This document shows, piece after piece, positions 34,888 to 45,600 of a stretch of DNA of 48,566 nt (the stretch's first letter is position 1; each line of letters begins with the position of its first letter). Both the position numbers and the translations under genes were made by a program. The DNA comes from Planctomycetes bacterium GWF2_41_51 (GTDB taxonomy: Bacteria; Planctomycetota; Phycisphaerae; Sedimentisphaerales; UBA12454): the NCBI GenBank assembly GCA_001825665.1, contig MHXZ01000030.1, positions 1-48,566 on the forward strand, written 5' to 3'. Under the pieces are notes generated by a model. The model saw only the letters and a list, made by a program, of their open reading frames with translations. It was not told the DNA's origin and made no database searches.

Positions 34888-36273
34888 GTGATACCTTTAG
34901 ATATCAAAAAACTTGCTGAAATTTTAAGTATAGGGGCAGACCTGCGTGTCTGCCCGAAAACTCAAATCTTTAGCGTCTGCATCGATTCCCGCAAAGCAAC
35001 TCCCGGCTGCGTCTTTGTCGCCATCAAAGGCGAAAACCACGATGGCCACAATTTCATAACCCAGGCTTTCGAGAATGGCGCCGTCTGTGCCGTCTGTAGG
35101 GTGGGCTTTGCCGTTAGGCATCCTGTGGACAGCCCACGCGGTAGTTCGGACAAACCGATTTTCCTCGTCGAGGATACAATCGAAGCTCTCGGCCGACTTG
35201 CAAAATACGTCCGCCAAAATTCAAATTACAAAGTTATCGCCCTCACAGGCTCCGCAGGTAAAACTACCACAAAAAACATTCTCAGCCACGTTTTAAAATC
35301 TAAATTCAAATGTTTCTCCTCGCCCAAAAGTTTCAATAACAACATCGGCGTTCCGCTCACAATTTTCGACGCCCCCGATGATACCGAAATCCTCATTTCC
35401 GAACTTGGCAGCAATCACCCCGGCGAAATCGAGCAGCTAACCAAAATCATCCAGCCCGACATCGCGCTCATAACCACAGTCTGCCCGGCCCATCTCGAAG
35501 GTTTTGGCAGCCTCGACGCTATTGTAAAAGAAAAGGCGTCCATTGCCGCAGGATTGCAGCAGGATTGCAAATTTTTTATCAATGGCTCAATCGAAAAACT
35601 CGTCTCCCATTGCCGTACCCAAAAAATTAAATATGAAACTTTCGAAACTCCTTCCGAAGTAAAACTCACCGGCCATAAAAGTACTTTTATTATCGATAAC
35701 GTTATAGTCAACCTTCCTCTTGCCGGCAGGGCGAACGTCGAAAATACCATAGCCGCATGGACAATCTGCAAAAGTCTCGGCCTTTCAGCTTCGCAGTTCG
35801 CAGATGCTCTCATTTCGATAAAACCCGTCGATATGCGTATGGAATGTATGAAACTCGGTTCGGCAATGGTTCTCGCCGACTGCTACAACGCAAACCCCGG
35901 CTCAATGGCAAACGCAATCGAAACGCTCTATCTCATTTCGCAGCAGGAAAATAAAAGACCGGTTTTCATCTTCGGCAGAATGGGCGAACTCGGCATACAC
36001 AGCGAAAAACTCCATGCCGAACTCGGTGAAAAAATCGCGAAATTTAAAATACCATTGGCGCTCACAATCAAAGGCGACTGTTCAATCACCGCGCAAACAG
36101 CCCATAAAATGGCCGATTACGACATCGCCGTCAACGTTTTTGAAAATCTTTCACAGCTCTGCGATAATCTGTACAAATTTGTCAAACCTGACGATATAAT
36201 ACTGGTCAAAGCTTCTCGCAGCGAACGTTTCGAAACGGTCCTCGAAAAGTTAAAGGATTTTGTAGGACAATAA
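34888..36273 (+). CDS. murF: UDP-N-acetylmuramoyl-tripeptide--D-alanyl-D-alanine ligase (MurF) with two in-frame palindromic repeats
   Basis: 461 residues, GTG start 3 nt after murE. Mur ligase blocks: CIDSRKATPGCVFVAIKG, P-loop LTGSAGKTTTKN, SFNNNIGVPLT, ELGSNHPGEI and ADCYNANPGSMANAIETL. Two stretches do not look like MurF. GADLRVCP (34934-34957) is encoded by a palindrome GGGCAGAC-ctgcgt-GTCTGCCC. CRVGFAVRHPVDSPRGSS (35095-35148) is encoded by a copy of the GTGGGCT...AGCCCAC repeat that is also intergenic at 39628 and 40247. Both fall in the N-terminal substrate domain, between core strands, and keep the frame, so the enzyme is probably still active. Confidence 0.94.
   Translation: MIPLDIKKLAEILSIGADLRVCPKTQIFSVCIDSRKATPGCVFVAIKGENHDGHNFITQAFENGAVCAVCRVGFAVRHPVDSPRGSSDKPIFLVEDTIEALGRLAKYVRQNSNYKVIALTGSAGKTTTKNILSHVLKSKFKCFSSPKSFNNNIGVPLTIFDAPDDTEILISELGSNHPGEIEQLTKIIQPDIALITTVCPAHLEGFGSLDAIVKEKASIAAGLQQDCKFFINGSIEKLVSHCRTQKIKYETFETPSEVKLTGHKSTFIIDNVIVNLPLAGRANVENTIAAWTICKSLGLSASQFADALISIKPVDMRMECMKLGSAMVLADCYNANPGSMANAIETLYLISQQENKRPVFIFGRMGELGIHSEKLHAELGEKIAKFKIPLALTIKGDCSITAQTAHKMADYDIAVNVFENLSQLCDNLYKFVKPDDIILVKASRSERFETVLEKLKDFVGQ
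34931..34955 (+). repeat. Palindromic repeat inside murF (GGGCAGAC type)
   Basis: TAG followed by GGGGCAGAC, ctgcgt and GTCTGCCC: perfect 8-bp arms (34934-34941 and 34948-34955). It encodes GADLRVC in frame. I found no second copy in the window. Similar short palindromes are known as dispersed repeats in several bacterial groups. Confidence 0.65.
35096..35141 (+). repeat. GTGGGCT/AGCCCAC palindromic repeat inside murF
   Basis: Starts GTAGGGTGGGCTT and ends AGCCCACGCGG like the two intergenic copies, but its loop is longer by 21 nt. Arms GTGGGCT (35101-35107) and AGCCCAC (35131-35137). It is read in frame as part of MurF. Confidence 0.7.
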
Positions 36274-36280
36274 TAAGGAT

Positions 36281-37420
36281 ATGTTATATCATCTGTTTTC
36301 ATTTTTGCAGGAGTTCACAACTCGCTCACTTGGTTTTTATGCCTGGCAGGAAGTTTTATTCCGCTGCATTATGGCCGCACTCACAAGTCTCGCCGTCGCA
36401 TGGTTCACCGGCCCGCGCATCATACGCTGGCTCATGAGAAAAAAAATCGGCGACCGTCCCGAATTCCACCACGAAAAATTAAACGCCCTCAATAAGGAAA
36501 AAGAAAACACCCCGACAATGGGCGGCCTGATTATCCTCACCGCACTAATGGCCGGCACTTTCCTATGGGCAAAGCTTGACAATCCCTTCATTCAGAAAGC
36601 GATTATCTTGATGATATGGTTTGGCGGAATCGGCGCCGTTGACGATTGGCTCAAACTCACCAGCAAAATCCGTCACCGCAGCCGCAATGGCCTCAAACCT
36701 TGGGAAAAGCTCGCCTTCCAGCTCGGCGGGGCGGTACTCATCGCCGCGTTTTTATATTTCGACGTCCAGAAAATTCCCGATGCGACGCGCCTTTGGCTTC
36801 CCTTCTATAAATATGGCATTCAAATCAGCGCCTGGTTTTTCATCCTCATCGCAATTTTCTACATAACCGCCACCAGCAACGCCGTCAATCTCACCGATGG
36901 CATGGACGGCCTCGCCGCCGGCTGCGTCGCGATTGCAAGTATGACCCTGACCATTCTCTGCTACGTCGCTTCCGAATCGATGACAAGAACTTCGACAATG
37001 ACATGGGCAGGCTATCTGCTCCTGCCGCACATTCCCCACTCCGGCGAGCTTTGCATATTTTTCTCCTCGATACTCGGCGCAACAATGGGCTTCCTCTGGT
37101 TCAACTGCCATCCCGCACAAACTTTCATGGGCGATATCGGCTCATTGCCGCTCGGTGCCGCGATGGGTTATGGCGCATTGGTTACAAGAAATGAAATCCT
37201 GCTCCTGATTATTTGCGGCGTGTTCGTTATGGAACTTGCCAGCGTAGTCCTGCAGGTCGGCTATTTCAAATACAGCGGCGGAAAAAGAATCTTCCGCTGT
37301 GCCCCGATCCATCATCATTTCCATCTTGGCGGTTGGTCCGAACCTCAGGTCGTCGTCCGTTTCTGGCTCCTCGCCGCTGCTTTCGCCGCTTTCGCCTTAG
37401 CAACCCTAAAGATTCGTTAA
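36281..37420 (+). CDS. mraY: Phospho-N-acetylmuramoyl-pentapeptide transferase (MraY)
   Basis: Integral membrane enzyme making lipid I from UDP-MurNAc-pentapeptide and undecaprenyl phosphate. 379 residues with about ten hydrophobic segments and the family blocks NTPTMGGLIIL, NAVNLTDGMDGLAAG (catalytic Asp), FMGDIGSLPLGA and APIHHHFHLGGWSE. It lies 7 nt after murF. The dcw-type run stops here: the next genes on the other strand are a toxin-antitoxin pair whose last stop codon overlaps the mraY stop. Confidence 0.97.
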   Translation: MLYHLFSFLQEFTTRSLGFYAWQEVLFRCIMAALTSLAVAWFTGPRIIRWLMRKKIGDRPEFHHEKLNALNKEKENTPTMGGLIILTALMAGTFLWAKLDNPFIQKAIILMIWFGGIGAVDDWLKLTSKIRHRSRNGLKPWEKLAFQLGGAVLIAAFLYFDVQKIPDATRLWLPFYKYGIQISAWFFILIAIFYITATSNAVNLTDGMDGLAAGCVAIASMTLTILCYVASESMTRTSTMTWAGYLLLPHIPHSGELCIFFSSILGATMGFLWFNCHPAQTFMGDIGSLPLGAAMGYGALVTRNEILLLIICGVFVMELASVVLQVGYFKYSGGKRIFRCAPIHHHFHLGGWSEPQVVVRFWLLAAAFAAFALATLKIR

Positions 37421-37749
37421 GGTTGCATCATTGCTTTAATAGCTGTCTTTAATGGCGGAATTTCTTTTATGAGGATATTCCAGACTTTGTCTAAATCAAC
37501 GCCCATATAATCATGGACAAGGACATTGCGAAATCCTGATATTCTGAACCAGTCGATTTGTGGTTGTGTCTGTTTAGATGTTTCAGAAAGTCGTTGGGTG
37601 GATTCTGCCATAACTTGCAGGTTGCGTATAACTGCATCCTGAATAAGAGATGATTTCAAAAATCCTTCTTTGTCTACATTTTCAGTATAAGATTCTATGT
37701 GCTCGATACATTCCATTATGTGGATTAGATAAAGTTTGTTATCTTTCAT
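37417..37749 (-). CDS. hepT: HepT-like ribonuclease toxin (DUF86)
   Basis: 110 residues, all-helical HEPN fold with the RX4HXY motif as RNVLVHDY. Family members are toxins of HepT/MntA pairs; the HEPN site cleaves RNA unless blocked by AMP transfer from the partner. Its ATG overlaps the stop of the antitoxin gene by 4 nt, and its own stop overlaps the convergent mraY stop. Confidence 0.9.
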   Translation of the reverse strand: MKDNKLYLIHIMECIEHIESYTENVDKEGFLKSSLIQDAVIRNLQVMAESTQRLSETSKQTQPQIDWFRISGFRNVLVHDYMGVDLDKVWNILIKEIPPLKTAIKAMMQP

Positions 37750-38036
37750 AATGGTTTTGCTTCCTGAATTATTTTATCTTTGATATACCAGTGAAGCCCA
37801 TTTTCCGTAACGATATCAACTTTACGATGCAGAAGATTTTGTAAATCGTATAACAAACCGCCAAGGTCAAACAGTGACCGGTCTTCTTCCAAATCGACCA
37901 GAAAATCCACATCGCTGGTTGAAGTTGCCTCACCTCTTGCTACAGAACCGAATACTCTTACGTTAAAAGCTCCTCGCTTAGCCGCAAGTGCAAGTATCTG
38001 GTCTCTTTGTTTGTCTATTATCTCAGCTATTCCCAT
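37746..38036 (-). CDS. mntA: MntA-like minimal nucleotidyltransferase antitoxin
   Basis: About 96 residues from MGIAEII. The motif GSX10DXD is present as GSVARGEATSTSDVDFLVD, followed by LLHRKVDIVTENG with the third acidic residue. Family role: AMP transfer to the HepT Tyr, neutralising the toxin. A TTG at 38087 would lengthen it by 17 residues, but that stretch contains the promoter (-35 at 38066-38071, -10 at 38043-38048), so the ATG at 38036 is preferred and the message may be leaderless. Confidence 0.87.
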   Translation of the reverse strand: MGIAEIIDKQRDQILALAAKRGAFNVRVFGSVARGEATSTSDVDFLVDLEEDRSLFDLGGLLYDLQNLLHRKVDIVTENGLHWYIKDKIIQEAKPL

Positions 38037-38042
38037 ACCATA

Positions 38043-38071
38043 AGTGTAATTGTATAGCATATTTGTGTCAA
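38043..38071 (-). promoter_or_regulatory. Promoter of the mntA-hepT pair
   Basis: On the minus strand TTGACA (38066-38071), 17-nt spacer, TACACT (38043-38048). The expected start point falls at about 38036, on the A of the mntA ATG. No Shine-Dalgarno sequence lies between the -10 box and the ATG. Confidence 0.55.
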
Positions 38072-38085
38072 ATACAAATTCGCGC

Positions 38086-38118
38086 AAACAAAAACCCCCG
38101 ACTTTTTTCGCCGGGGGC
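38086..38118 (-). terminator. Rho-independent terminator of enolase
   Basis: On the minus strand CCCCCG (38112-38117), a loop GCGAAAAAAGT and CGGGGG (38095-38100) followed by TTTTTGTTT. It lies about 60 nt after the enolase stop and directly before the mntA promoter, so it insulates the two units. Confidence 0.85.
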
Positions 38119-38174
38119 TTTAGAATTGATTTACTTTTCCGTGTAATCTGCGTAATCAGTGATTAACCGCATCG

Positions 38175-39518
<1,344 letters not shown>

Positions 39519-39627
39519 TTAAGTCCGTATAAAGCCCATTAAACTAACCGCATCCTCTCATTTAGTCAATCCAAAATTTTATCCGTATTTCGCGTAATCG
39601 GCTTAACCTGTCCTGCGGATCAGTCTT

Positions 39628-39652
39628 GTAGGGTGGGCTTCAGCCCACGCGG
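39628..39652 (+). repeat. GTGGGCT/AGCCCAC palindromic repeat, intergenic copy 1
   Basis: GTAGG followed by GTGGGCTTCAGCCCAC (39633-39648) and GCGG. It is identical over 25 nt to the copy at 40247 and related to the one inside murF. It lies just downstream of the PH-like gene's stop. Confidence 0.75.
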
Positions 39653-39660
39653 TTAATACT

Positions 39661-40170
39661 TTAATAGTGATGAATAAAAGTTTTTATTTTCATGACAAAA
39701 TTCTCCGGCTCATCCGGCGTTACAACAATGATGCGATTTGTAAATCGAAGTACGACACACTTTCTCAAATCAGTTGCAAATGCCCTGTACGTCCCGAGTC
39801 TTTTATTATAAAACAATCCCGCAAAGCAGAACATTCCTCCATTGCCGAATGTCCGTATTGATTTGGCCATCGCCGTTTTATCAACTTCTGCACTTGTCAG
39901 TTCAGCCAGATCAATTTTTGTGTCCCATCCAAGCCGCTGAATAACCAATGTGTTGTTGTCAGTCAAAACATATCCCCGAATAATAAAAAATGATGAAATG
40001 ATAAGGATTGCCAAAGGCAAAACAACCATTCCCAAAATCCAGCCGATATTATGCTTCGGTCCTGTATTAATGCCGATTATAGAAATCCCAACTAAAAAAA
40101 TTATGCACGCCGAAGTCGATATTATAAGAAGGGGACCCCACGGCGCTTTGAATCTTATCTCATTATTCAT
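39661..40170 (-). CDS. Membrane protein with bacterial PH-like domain
   Basis: 169 residues. Two N-terminal transmembrane segments (LLIISTSACIIFLVGISIIG and ILGMVVLPLAILIISSFFI) are followed by a ~100-residue beta-rich domain with the bPH pattern: YVLTDNNTLVIQRLGWDTKIDL, a glycine-rich loop FGNGGMFCFAG and CVVLRFTNRIIVVTPDEPENF. Function unknown; such proteins are often seen as small membrane-associated accessory proteins. No operon partner. Confidence 0.72.
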   Translation of the reverse strand: MNNEIRFKAPWGPLLIISTSACIIFLVGISIIGINTGPKHNIGWILGMVVLPLAILIISSFFIIRGYVLTDNNTLVIQRLGWDTKIDLAELTSAEVDKTAMAKSIRTFGNGGMFCFAGLFYNKRLGTYRAFATDLRKCVVLRFTNRIIVVTPDEPENFVMKIKTFIHHY

Positions 40171-40246
40171 AACTTTTTCTCCCGGCCGGAAAATATAAAT
40201 TTTCCTTGTGCTTTAGTGTCTTAGAACCTCAAACAAAAAGAAATTT

Positions 40247-40271
40247 GTAGGGTGGGCTTCAGCCCACGCGG
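40247..40271 (+). repeat. GTGGGCT/AGCCCAC palindromic repeat, intergenic copy 2
   Basis: Same 25-nt sequence as 39628-39652, 76 nt upstream of the PH-like gene's start codon. The two identical copies therefore flank that gene. Confidence 0.75.
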
Positions 40272-40482
40272 AAGTAAACATCTACAGTGTTAATCCGTGT
40301 AAGTCCGTGTCGTCTTAAATATCAGCATACATCCGTGTCCTTTTTCATTTTTATTAGATCATTTAGTATAGTATTTACCTTTCCATTTTTCAATCCCAAA
40401 GCAATCTCAATGCTTCGAGTTATTCGAGATGATTTTTAACATTTCACAAATAAAAATTAAAAGAATCTGTGTTCGGAGCCTG

Positions 40483-40581
40483 CCCCGTATGATTTCTTTA
40501 AACGTTTGCAGATACCAATATGAGTGTTGCCAGATTTGCCGGAATATTAAATTGTGATTCATAGAAGAAATCATATCGGGG
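40483..40581. repeat. MITE-like inverted-repeat unit
   Basis: CCCCGTATGATTTCTT (40483-40498) and AAGAAATCATATCGGGG (40565-40581) are inverted copies with one 1-base difference in length, enclosing 66 bp without a frame. Likely a small non-autonomous element or a long hairpin RNA. I could not identify target-site duplications. Confidence 0.5.
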
Positions 40582-41131
40582 TGTCTAAAAAAATTCGTGA
40601 AAATTCGTGTTAATTCATGGTTTAAAATTCTTGTAAGTAGTAGCCATATTGCGTCAATAGTAGATTGTTATGTATCCTAAATAACCCTAAATAAGGGCTT
40701 ATTTTGATACCGAAATCTTATCATTTTTTTAGGATTTTTCATCAAATTAGATTAGAAATTTTAATTTTTTTCAATTTTTTGCAAATTTGCTATAACAACT
40801 TTTTTCTTATGTACTTGCGGCTTACGCTCCTTCGAAAATCGTTCATACTTTTTTTATTTCAGGTAATTCTGAATTGTGGTTTTTTTTGCGAAAAAGCCCC
40901 GTTTTCACCTCTAAACTTGCGCTAAATTTCTTTCGAATGAAATTCTGCGCAAGTCGATATATTTTTTAATGCTTTTTGAGCAAAATTTCAAAAATGCGAT
41001 CTGCGTTATTTAGCAGATTTTGAGGTTGATAGCAAAATCAGTGCAAGTTCTAAAATGTACACTTGCGCATAATTATCGAAGTTTATAAATATAAATTCTT
41101 TGAGCCTTGGGTGCCTATAGCATTTTCGTTC

Positions 41132-41557
41132 TTATTTTTTGTATGCTTTTTCCGGGTCGTAAACTTTTTCAGCCACGAATTCCAGTTGTGCCGGATTGTC
41201 TTTTTTCAAAGCTCTGTAGAAGCAGGATTGATAACCGACATGGCACTGTCCCTGGTCAACTTCGACTTTCAGAATCAAACAATCCTGGTCGCAGTCTGCC
41301 AGTATCTGTTTAACCTTTTGAACATGCCCGCTCTCTTCGCCTTTCTTCCAGAGTTTTTTTCTACTCCTGCTGTAAAACACCGCATTGCCAGTACTTATAG
41401 TCAAATCCAAAGCCTCTTTATTCATAAAAGCGACCATTAGAATCTCGCCGGTTTTCGCATCTTGCGATATCGCTGTAATAAGTCCGTTTGAGTCGAATTT
41501 CGGCTCAAAATTTGTTCCCAATTCAATTTCTTTATTTGCTGCCAATTTTAGCTCCAA
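41132..41557 (-). CDS. hisI: Phosphoribosyl-AMP cyclohydrolase (HisI)
   Basis: Third step of histidine synthesis. 141 residues with ILMVAFMNKEALDLTISTG, YSRSRKKLWKKGEESGHVQ, the metal-binding Asp cluster in ILADCDQDCLILKVE, and QCHVGYQSCFYR. No fused HisE domain. A single gene here, divergent from the flippase-like gene with 78 nt between starts. Confidence 0.96.
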   Translation of the reverse strand: MELKLAANKEIELGTNFEPKFDSNGLITAISQDAKTGEILMVAFMNKEALDLTISTGNAVFYSRSRKKLWKKGEESGHVQKVKQILADCDQDCLILKVEVDQGQCHVGYQSCFYRALKKDNPAQLEFVAEKVYDPEKAYKK

Positions 41558-41635
41558 TGCTGTAATGATATATCTTCTTGCCGAACAATCTTTTACACGT
41601 TATTATGTCCCAATTCAAGTTTAAAGGATTTATTT

Positions 41636-42664
41636 TTGGCAAAAACAGACAAAAAAAACAAACACGTTGCCCATCTTATCCGGCTTTTAATTGCCGCCGC
41701 AGCCCTTTATTTCGCCTTCAAAGGTGAAAGCATAAAAGATTTAATTGCCAATTTCAGCAAACTCAGCCCTTTAATTATCATTGCCGCAATAGCTTTAAAT
41801 CTTGCCGGCCAGTTTGTTTTTATCATTCGTTGGCTCCTGCTTCTTCGCGCACAGGCAATTACCATTAAATACTGGCCCGCGTTGAAGTTACATTTTTTAG
41901 GTTTATTTTATAATAATTGCCTTCCGAGTTCAGTTGGCGGCGATGCTTTGCGGGCATGGTATGTAACTAAACATACAGACAAAAAGATCGAAGCCGCCCT
42001 AAGCGTTTTTGTAGACCGTGTCATTGGAATGTTCTGCACTTTCGCGATGATTTTCCTTGCCTACTGGCTTATACCCGCAGGTGAAAGCGGCACGCATCTC
42101 CAGTTTTCAACCGAGTTTAACATCGTATCTTTAATAATCAAACTTGTACTCGCCTGTTTGATTTTGCTGGTACTTGCGGTGATAGTTTTATTTTTTATGT
42201 TCAAAAGCAAAAAATTCAGACCTATATTTTTCAAATACGCTTTCATTTTTATGATTCGATGGAAAATGTGGAGCGGCAGAGTTTTTACCGCCATCAAACT
42301 CTATTGCAGCAAACCATTTACGATTCTTTTGGCCATGTTGCTGAGTTTTACCTGCCAGGCTTTACCTGTTTTTGGTTTGTATTTAATCGGCAGAAATCTC
42401 GGCATTGATGCCCATATAAAATATTATTATATTTTCTTCCCGCTTTCGTGGATAATCGGTGTAATTCCTATCAGCGTCGGCGGCGCAGGCGTTATGGAAC
42501 TCGGCCTTAAAGGCCTATTCAGTCAGGTCGCACAAGTTACTACCGAGCAGGGACTTGGATTAGCATTAGCACAAAGGGTTATGTGGCTTTTGACATCAAT
42601 CCCCGGCGTTATAATACACATCACAGGCAAACATTTGCCCGATGAGCTAAAAGTCGAGCCGTAG
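41636..42664 (+). CDS. Lysylphosphatidylglycerol-synthase-TM-like (UPF0104) membrane protein
   Basis: 342 residues with about eight transmembrane segments. Family blocks: LHFLGLFYNNCLPSSVGGDALRAWY, VFVDRVIGMF and ISVGGAGVMELGLKGLF. TTG start with AAAGGA 7 nt upstream. Such proteins are flippase- or transport-like partners of lipid-linked pathways; the cargo is not evident. It ends 2 nt from the convergent RND gene. Confidence 0.83.
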   Translation: MAKTDKKNKHVAHLIRLLIAAAALYFAFKGESIKDLIANFSKLSPLIIIAAIALNLAGQFVFIIRWLLLLRAQAITIKYWPALKLHFLGLFYNNCLPSSVGGDALRAWYVTKHTDKKIEAALSVFVDRVIGMFCTFAMIFLAYWLIPAGESGTHLQFSTEFNIVSLIIKLVLACLILLVLAVIVLFFMFKSKKFRPIFFKYAFIFMIRWKMWSGRVFTAIKLYCSKPFTILLAMLLSFTCQALPVFGLYLIGRNLGIDAHIKYYYIFFPLSWIIGVIPISVGGAGVMELGLKGLFSQVAQVTTEQGLGLALAQRVMWLLTSIPGVIIHITGKHLPDELKVEP

Positions 42665-42666
42665 AA

Positions 42667-45600
42667 TTATTTCCGTTTGGCTTGTCGTTCTTTCAGTGCG
42701 CAGTACAGTACCGGCACGATAAGCATTGTGAGTATTTCAATTGTCATCCCCCCAAAGGATGGAATCGCCATTGGAACCATAATATCAGCACCACGCCCAA
42801 GTGCTGTAAATACCGGTAATAACGCGAGTATCGTTGTAGCGGTTGTCATCAGAGCCGCGCGAACCCTTCTTTTTCCACCGGTGATAGTAGCTTCTCGAAT
42901 TTCCTGGATAGTTTTGGGTTCTATTTTTCTAAATGTCTGAACCAGATATGTCCCCATAACCACGCCGTCATCATCAGCGACCCCGAATAAAGCCAGGAAG
43001 CCGACCCAAACTGCCACACTTAGATTAATTGGACGGATATGGAAAAGTTCTCTTAAATTTATGCCTAAAATAGAGAAATTCATAAACCAGCTTTGACCAT
43101 AAAGGCCGATAAGCAGAAAAGCTCCAGACCATGCGACCATTACGCCTACGAAGACCATAAGAGTCAGGGCAACACTTCTGAACTGAAAATATATTACAAT
43201 AAAAATTATAAATAGAGCCAATGGAACAAGAAGCGCAAGAGTTCTGGCGGCGCGGAGCTGATTTTCGTAACTTCCCGCGAATGTGTAACTTATGCCTTTA
43301 GGAATAATCAATTCACCGGCAGCGATTTTGTCTTCGAGAAATTTTTTGCATTGCTCAACAACGTCAACTTCCGCCATACCCGGCAATTTATCGAATAATA
43401 TATATCCGACCAGGAACGTGTCTTCGCTTTTGATTTCCTGCGGGCCGCGAACGTATTTTATATCTGCAAGCTGGATGAGCGGAATTTGTGCACCGCCGGC
43501 AGCAGGTACGAGAATTTTGCCGATAGTTTCAATAGAATCGCGAAGTTCACGCATATAACGGACGCGAACAGGATATCGTTCTCTGCCCTCAACAGTTGTA
43601 GTTAGGGGGTCGCCGCCGATTGCGACTTCGATAACGTCCTGAACCTGGCGAATGGAAATGCCGTAACGTGCGATTTGCTGACGATTGATTTCGATTTCGA
43701 GATAAGGCTTTCCGACAATTCTGTCTGCGATAACTGTCGAAGCTTCGACGGCCGGAACCTGCTTTAGAAGTCTTTCAATTTCAAAGCCAACTTGCTCAAT
43801 TACGCGCAAGTTCGGGCCTTTGATTTTAATTCCCATCGGGGCACGCATACCGCTTTGAAGCATAACCAAACGTGCGGCAATAGGCTGGAGTTTAGGTGCG
43901 CTTGTGGTGCCCGGGACTTGTGCGGCGACTGTTATTTCGTGCCAGATGTCATCGGGCGTTTTGATGTGTTCCCGCCATTGACGGTAAGGTCTGCCGCCCT
44001 CATCGGGAATAAGATTGTTATTGGCATCACGAACGAATTTTCTACTTTTTTTATCGAATTTGAAATTGAGTCTTCTGCCATCCTGGTCGGTAACATATTC
44101 ATCTTTGTAATTGATAACGGTTTCAATCATTGAAACAGGTGCCGGGTCAAGCGCCGATTCGGCGCGGCCGATTTTACCGACAACCATATCAACTTCTGGA
44201 ATAGACGATATCGCGGCATCCTGCTTTTGAACTATATCGAGGGCTTCACCGATAGAGGCGTGCGGCATGGTTGTGGGCATATACAAAAATGAGCCTTCGT
44301 CGAGCGGGGGCATAAATTCTTTACCGAGGGTCGACCAGACAAAAGCTCCTAAAATCATCAGCGTTAGCGGAATTGATAAAAACGCAAGTTTATGATTAAG
44401 ACACCATCTCAAAATGTGCTCGTAGAAATGCTGGAATAGCAGGATGAAAGTCATCAGTACAGCGATGAGCAGGGCGACAAAAATAAAATTTGTAAATAAA
44501 GTTTTTTGTGCGCCGAGAGGTTCCCAGTCGATTGTTAAAAGCAGGCCGACGACTACCAGTGCGATGATATTTGCGATTGTTGGAATACGCCGTTTAATAT
44601 TTACGGGTATAGATTTTTCGAAGAAGAAATAAAGAGCAATTATCATAATTGTAAGACCGACAATCCAGCCGATGAGGATTATGGCCAAAACTCCTAAAAT
44701 GGCGATAAGAGCAGCTAAAATAGAATGAGCAATTTTTGTTTTTGGTTTTTTTGCGAAGAAAAGAACATGAACTGCTGGCGGAATTACAGTGATGGCAACA
44801 ACGATAGATGCCACAAGTGCGAATGTTTTAGTAAAAGCCAGGGGTCGAAAGAGTTTACCTTCCGGACCGGTCATAAAAAAGATAGGAATGAAGCTGATGA
44901 TTGTCGAAGCGCAGGCGGAGACGACGGCTGAGCCGACTTCCGAAGCGGCGCGATGAATTACTTCAGCTCGCGGCATATCAGCAGGGTCTTCATTAAGATG
45001 ACGTAAAATGTTTTCACAAATCACAATGCCCATATCGACAATCGTGCCAATCGCAATGGCAATGCCGGAAAGAGCGACGATGTTTGCATCAACTTTGAAA
45101 AATTTCATACCGATGAAAGCGCCGAGCACGGCCAGGGGCATTACCAAACTGATAAGAATACTGCTGCGAAGATGATTTACCATTATGATGATGACTATAA
45201 CTGTGATAAGAACCTGCTGAAAAATCGCATCGTTGAGTGTGCCGAGTGTTTCGTAAATCAGGCCGGTGCGGTCATAATACGGAACAACTTTAATTTGCGA
45301 AACAGTGCCGTCAGGAAGAGTCTTTTTTGGGAGGCCGGGGGAAATATCGACAATTTTCTTCTTCACATTTTTAATGGCTTCCAGAGGATTAAAGCCATAT
45401 CTGACTATGACGATGCCGCCGACAGCTTCAGCGCCTGATTTATCAATTGCGCCGCGGCGAAGTGCGGGACCGAAAGCGACTTTCGCAATATTTTTAATGT
45501 AAACGGGCACATTCTCGTTTACTTTAACAACAGTATTTTCAATATCAGAGAGATTCTTAATAAAGCCCAAACCTCTTATAATATATTCAACCCTGTTGAT

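Larger units (their letters stand above)
40171..41131. other. ~960-bp non-coding stretch with several repeat families
   Basis: No credible gene. It holds the palindromic repeat at 40247, phrases of the ATCCGTGTAAGTCCGTG kind (40290-40340, 40595-40620), an inverted-repeat unit (40483-40581) and, in the AT-rich part after 40660, repeated ACTTGCGC words on both strands. The frame at 40704-40925 is a low-complexity Phe/Leu/Ile run with no family resemblance. Confidence 0.6.

Noticed and set aside
36752-37120. 122-codon minus-strand frame opposite mraY
   Set aside because: Antisense of a conserved membrane gene; the product has no family features.
40704-40925. 73-codon plus-strand frame rich in Phe, Leu and Ile
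   Set aside because: Low-complexity translation of AT-rich DNA, no RBS, no recognisable motif.
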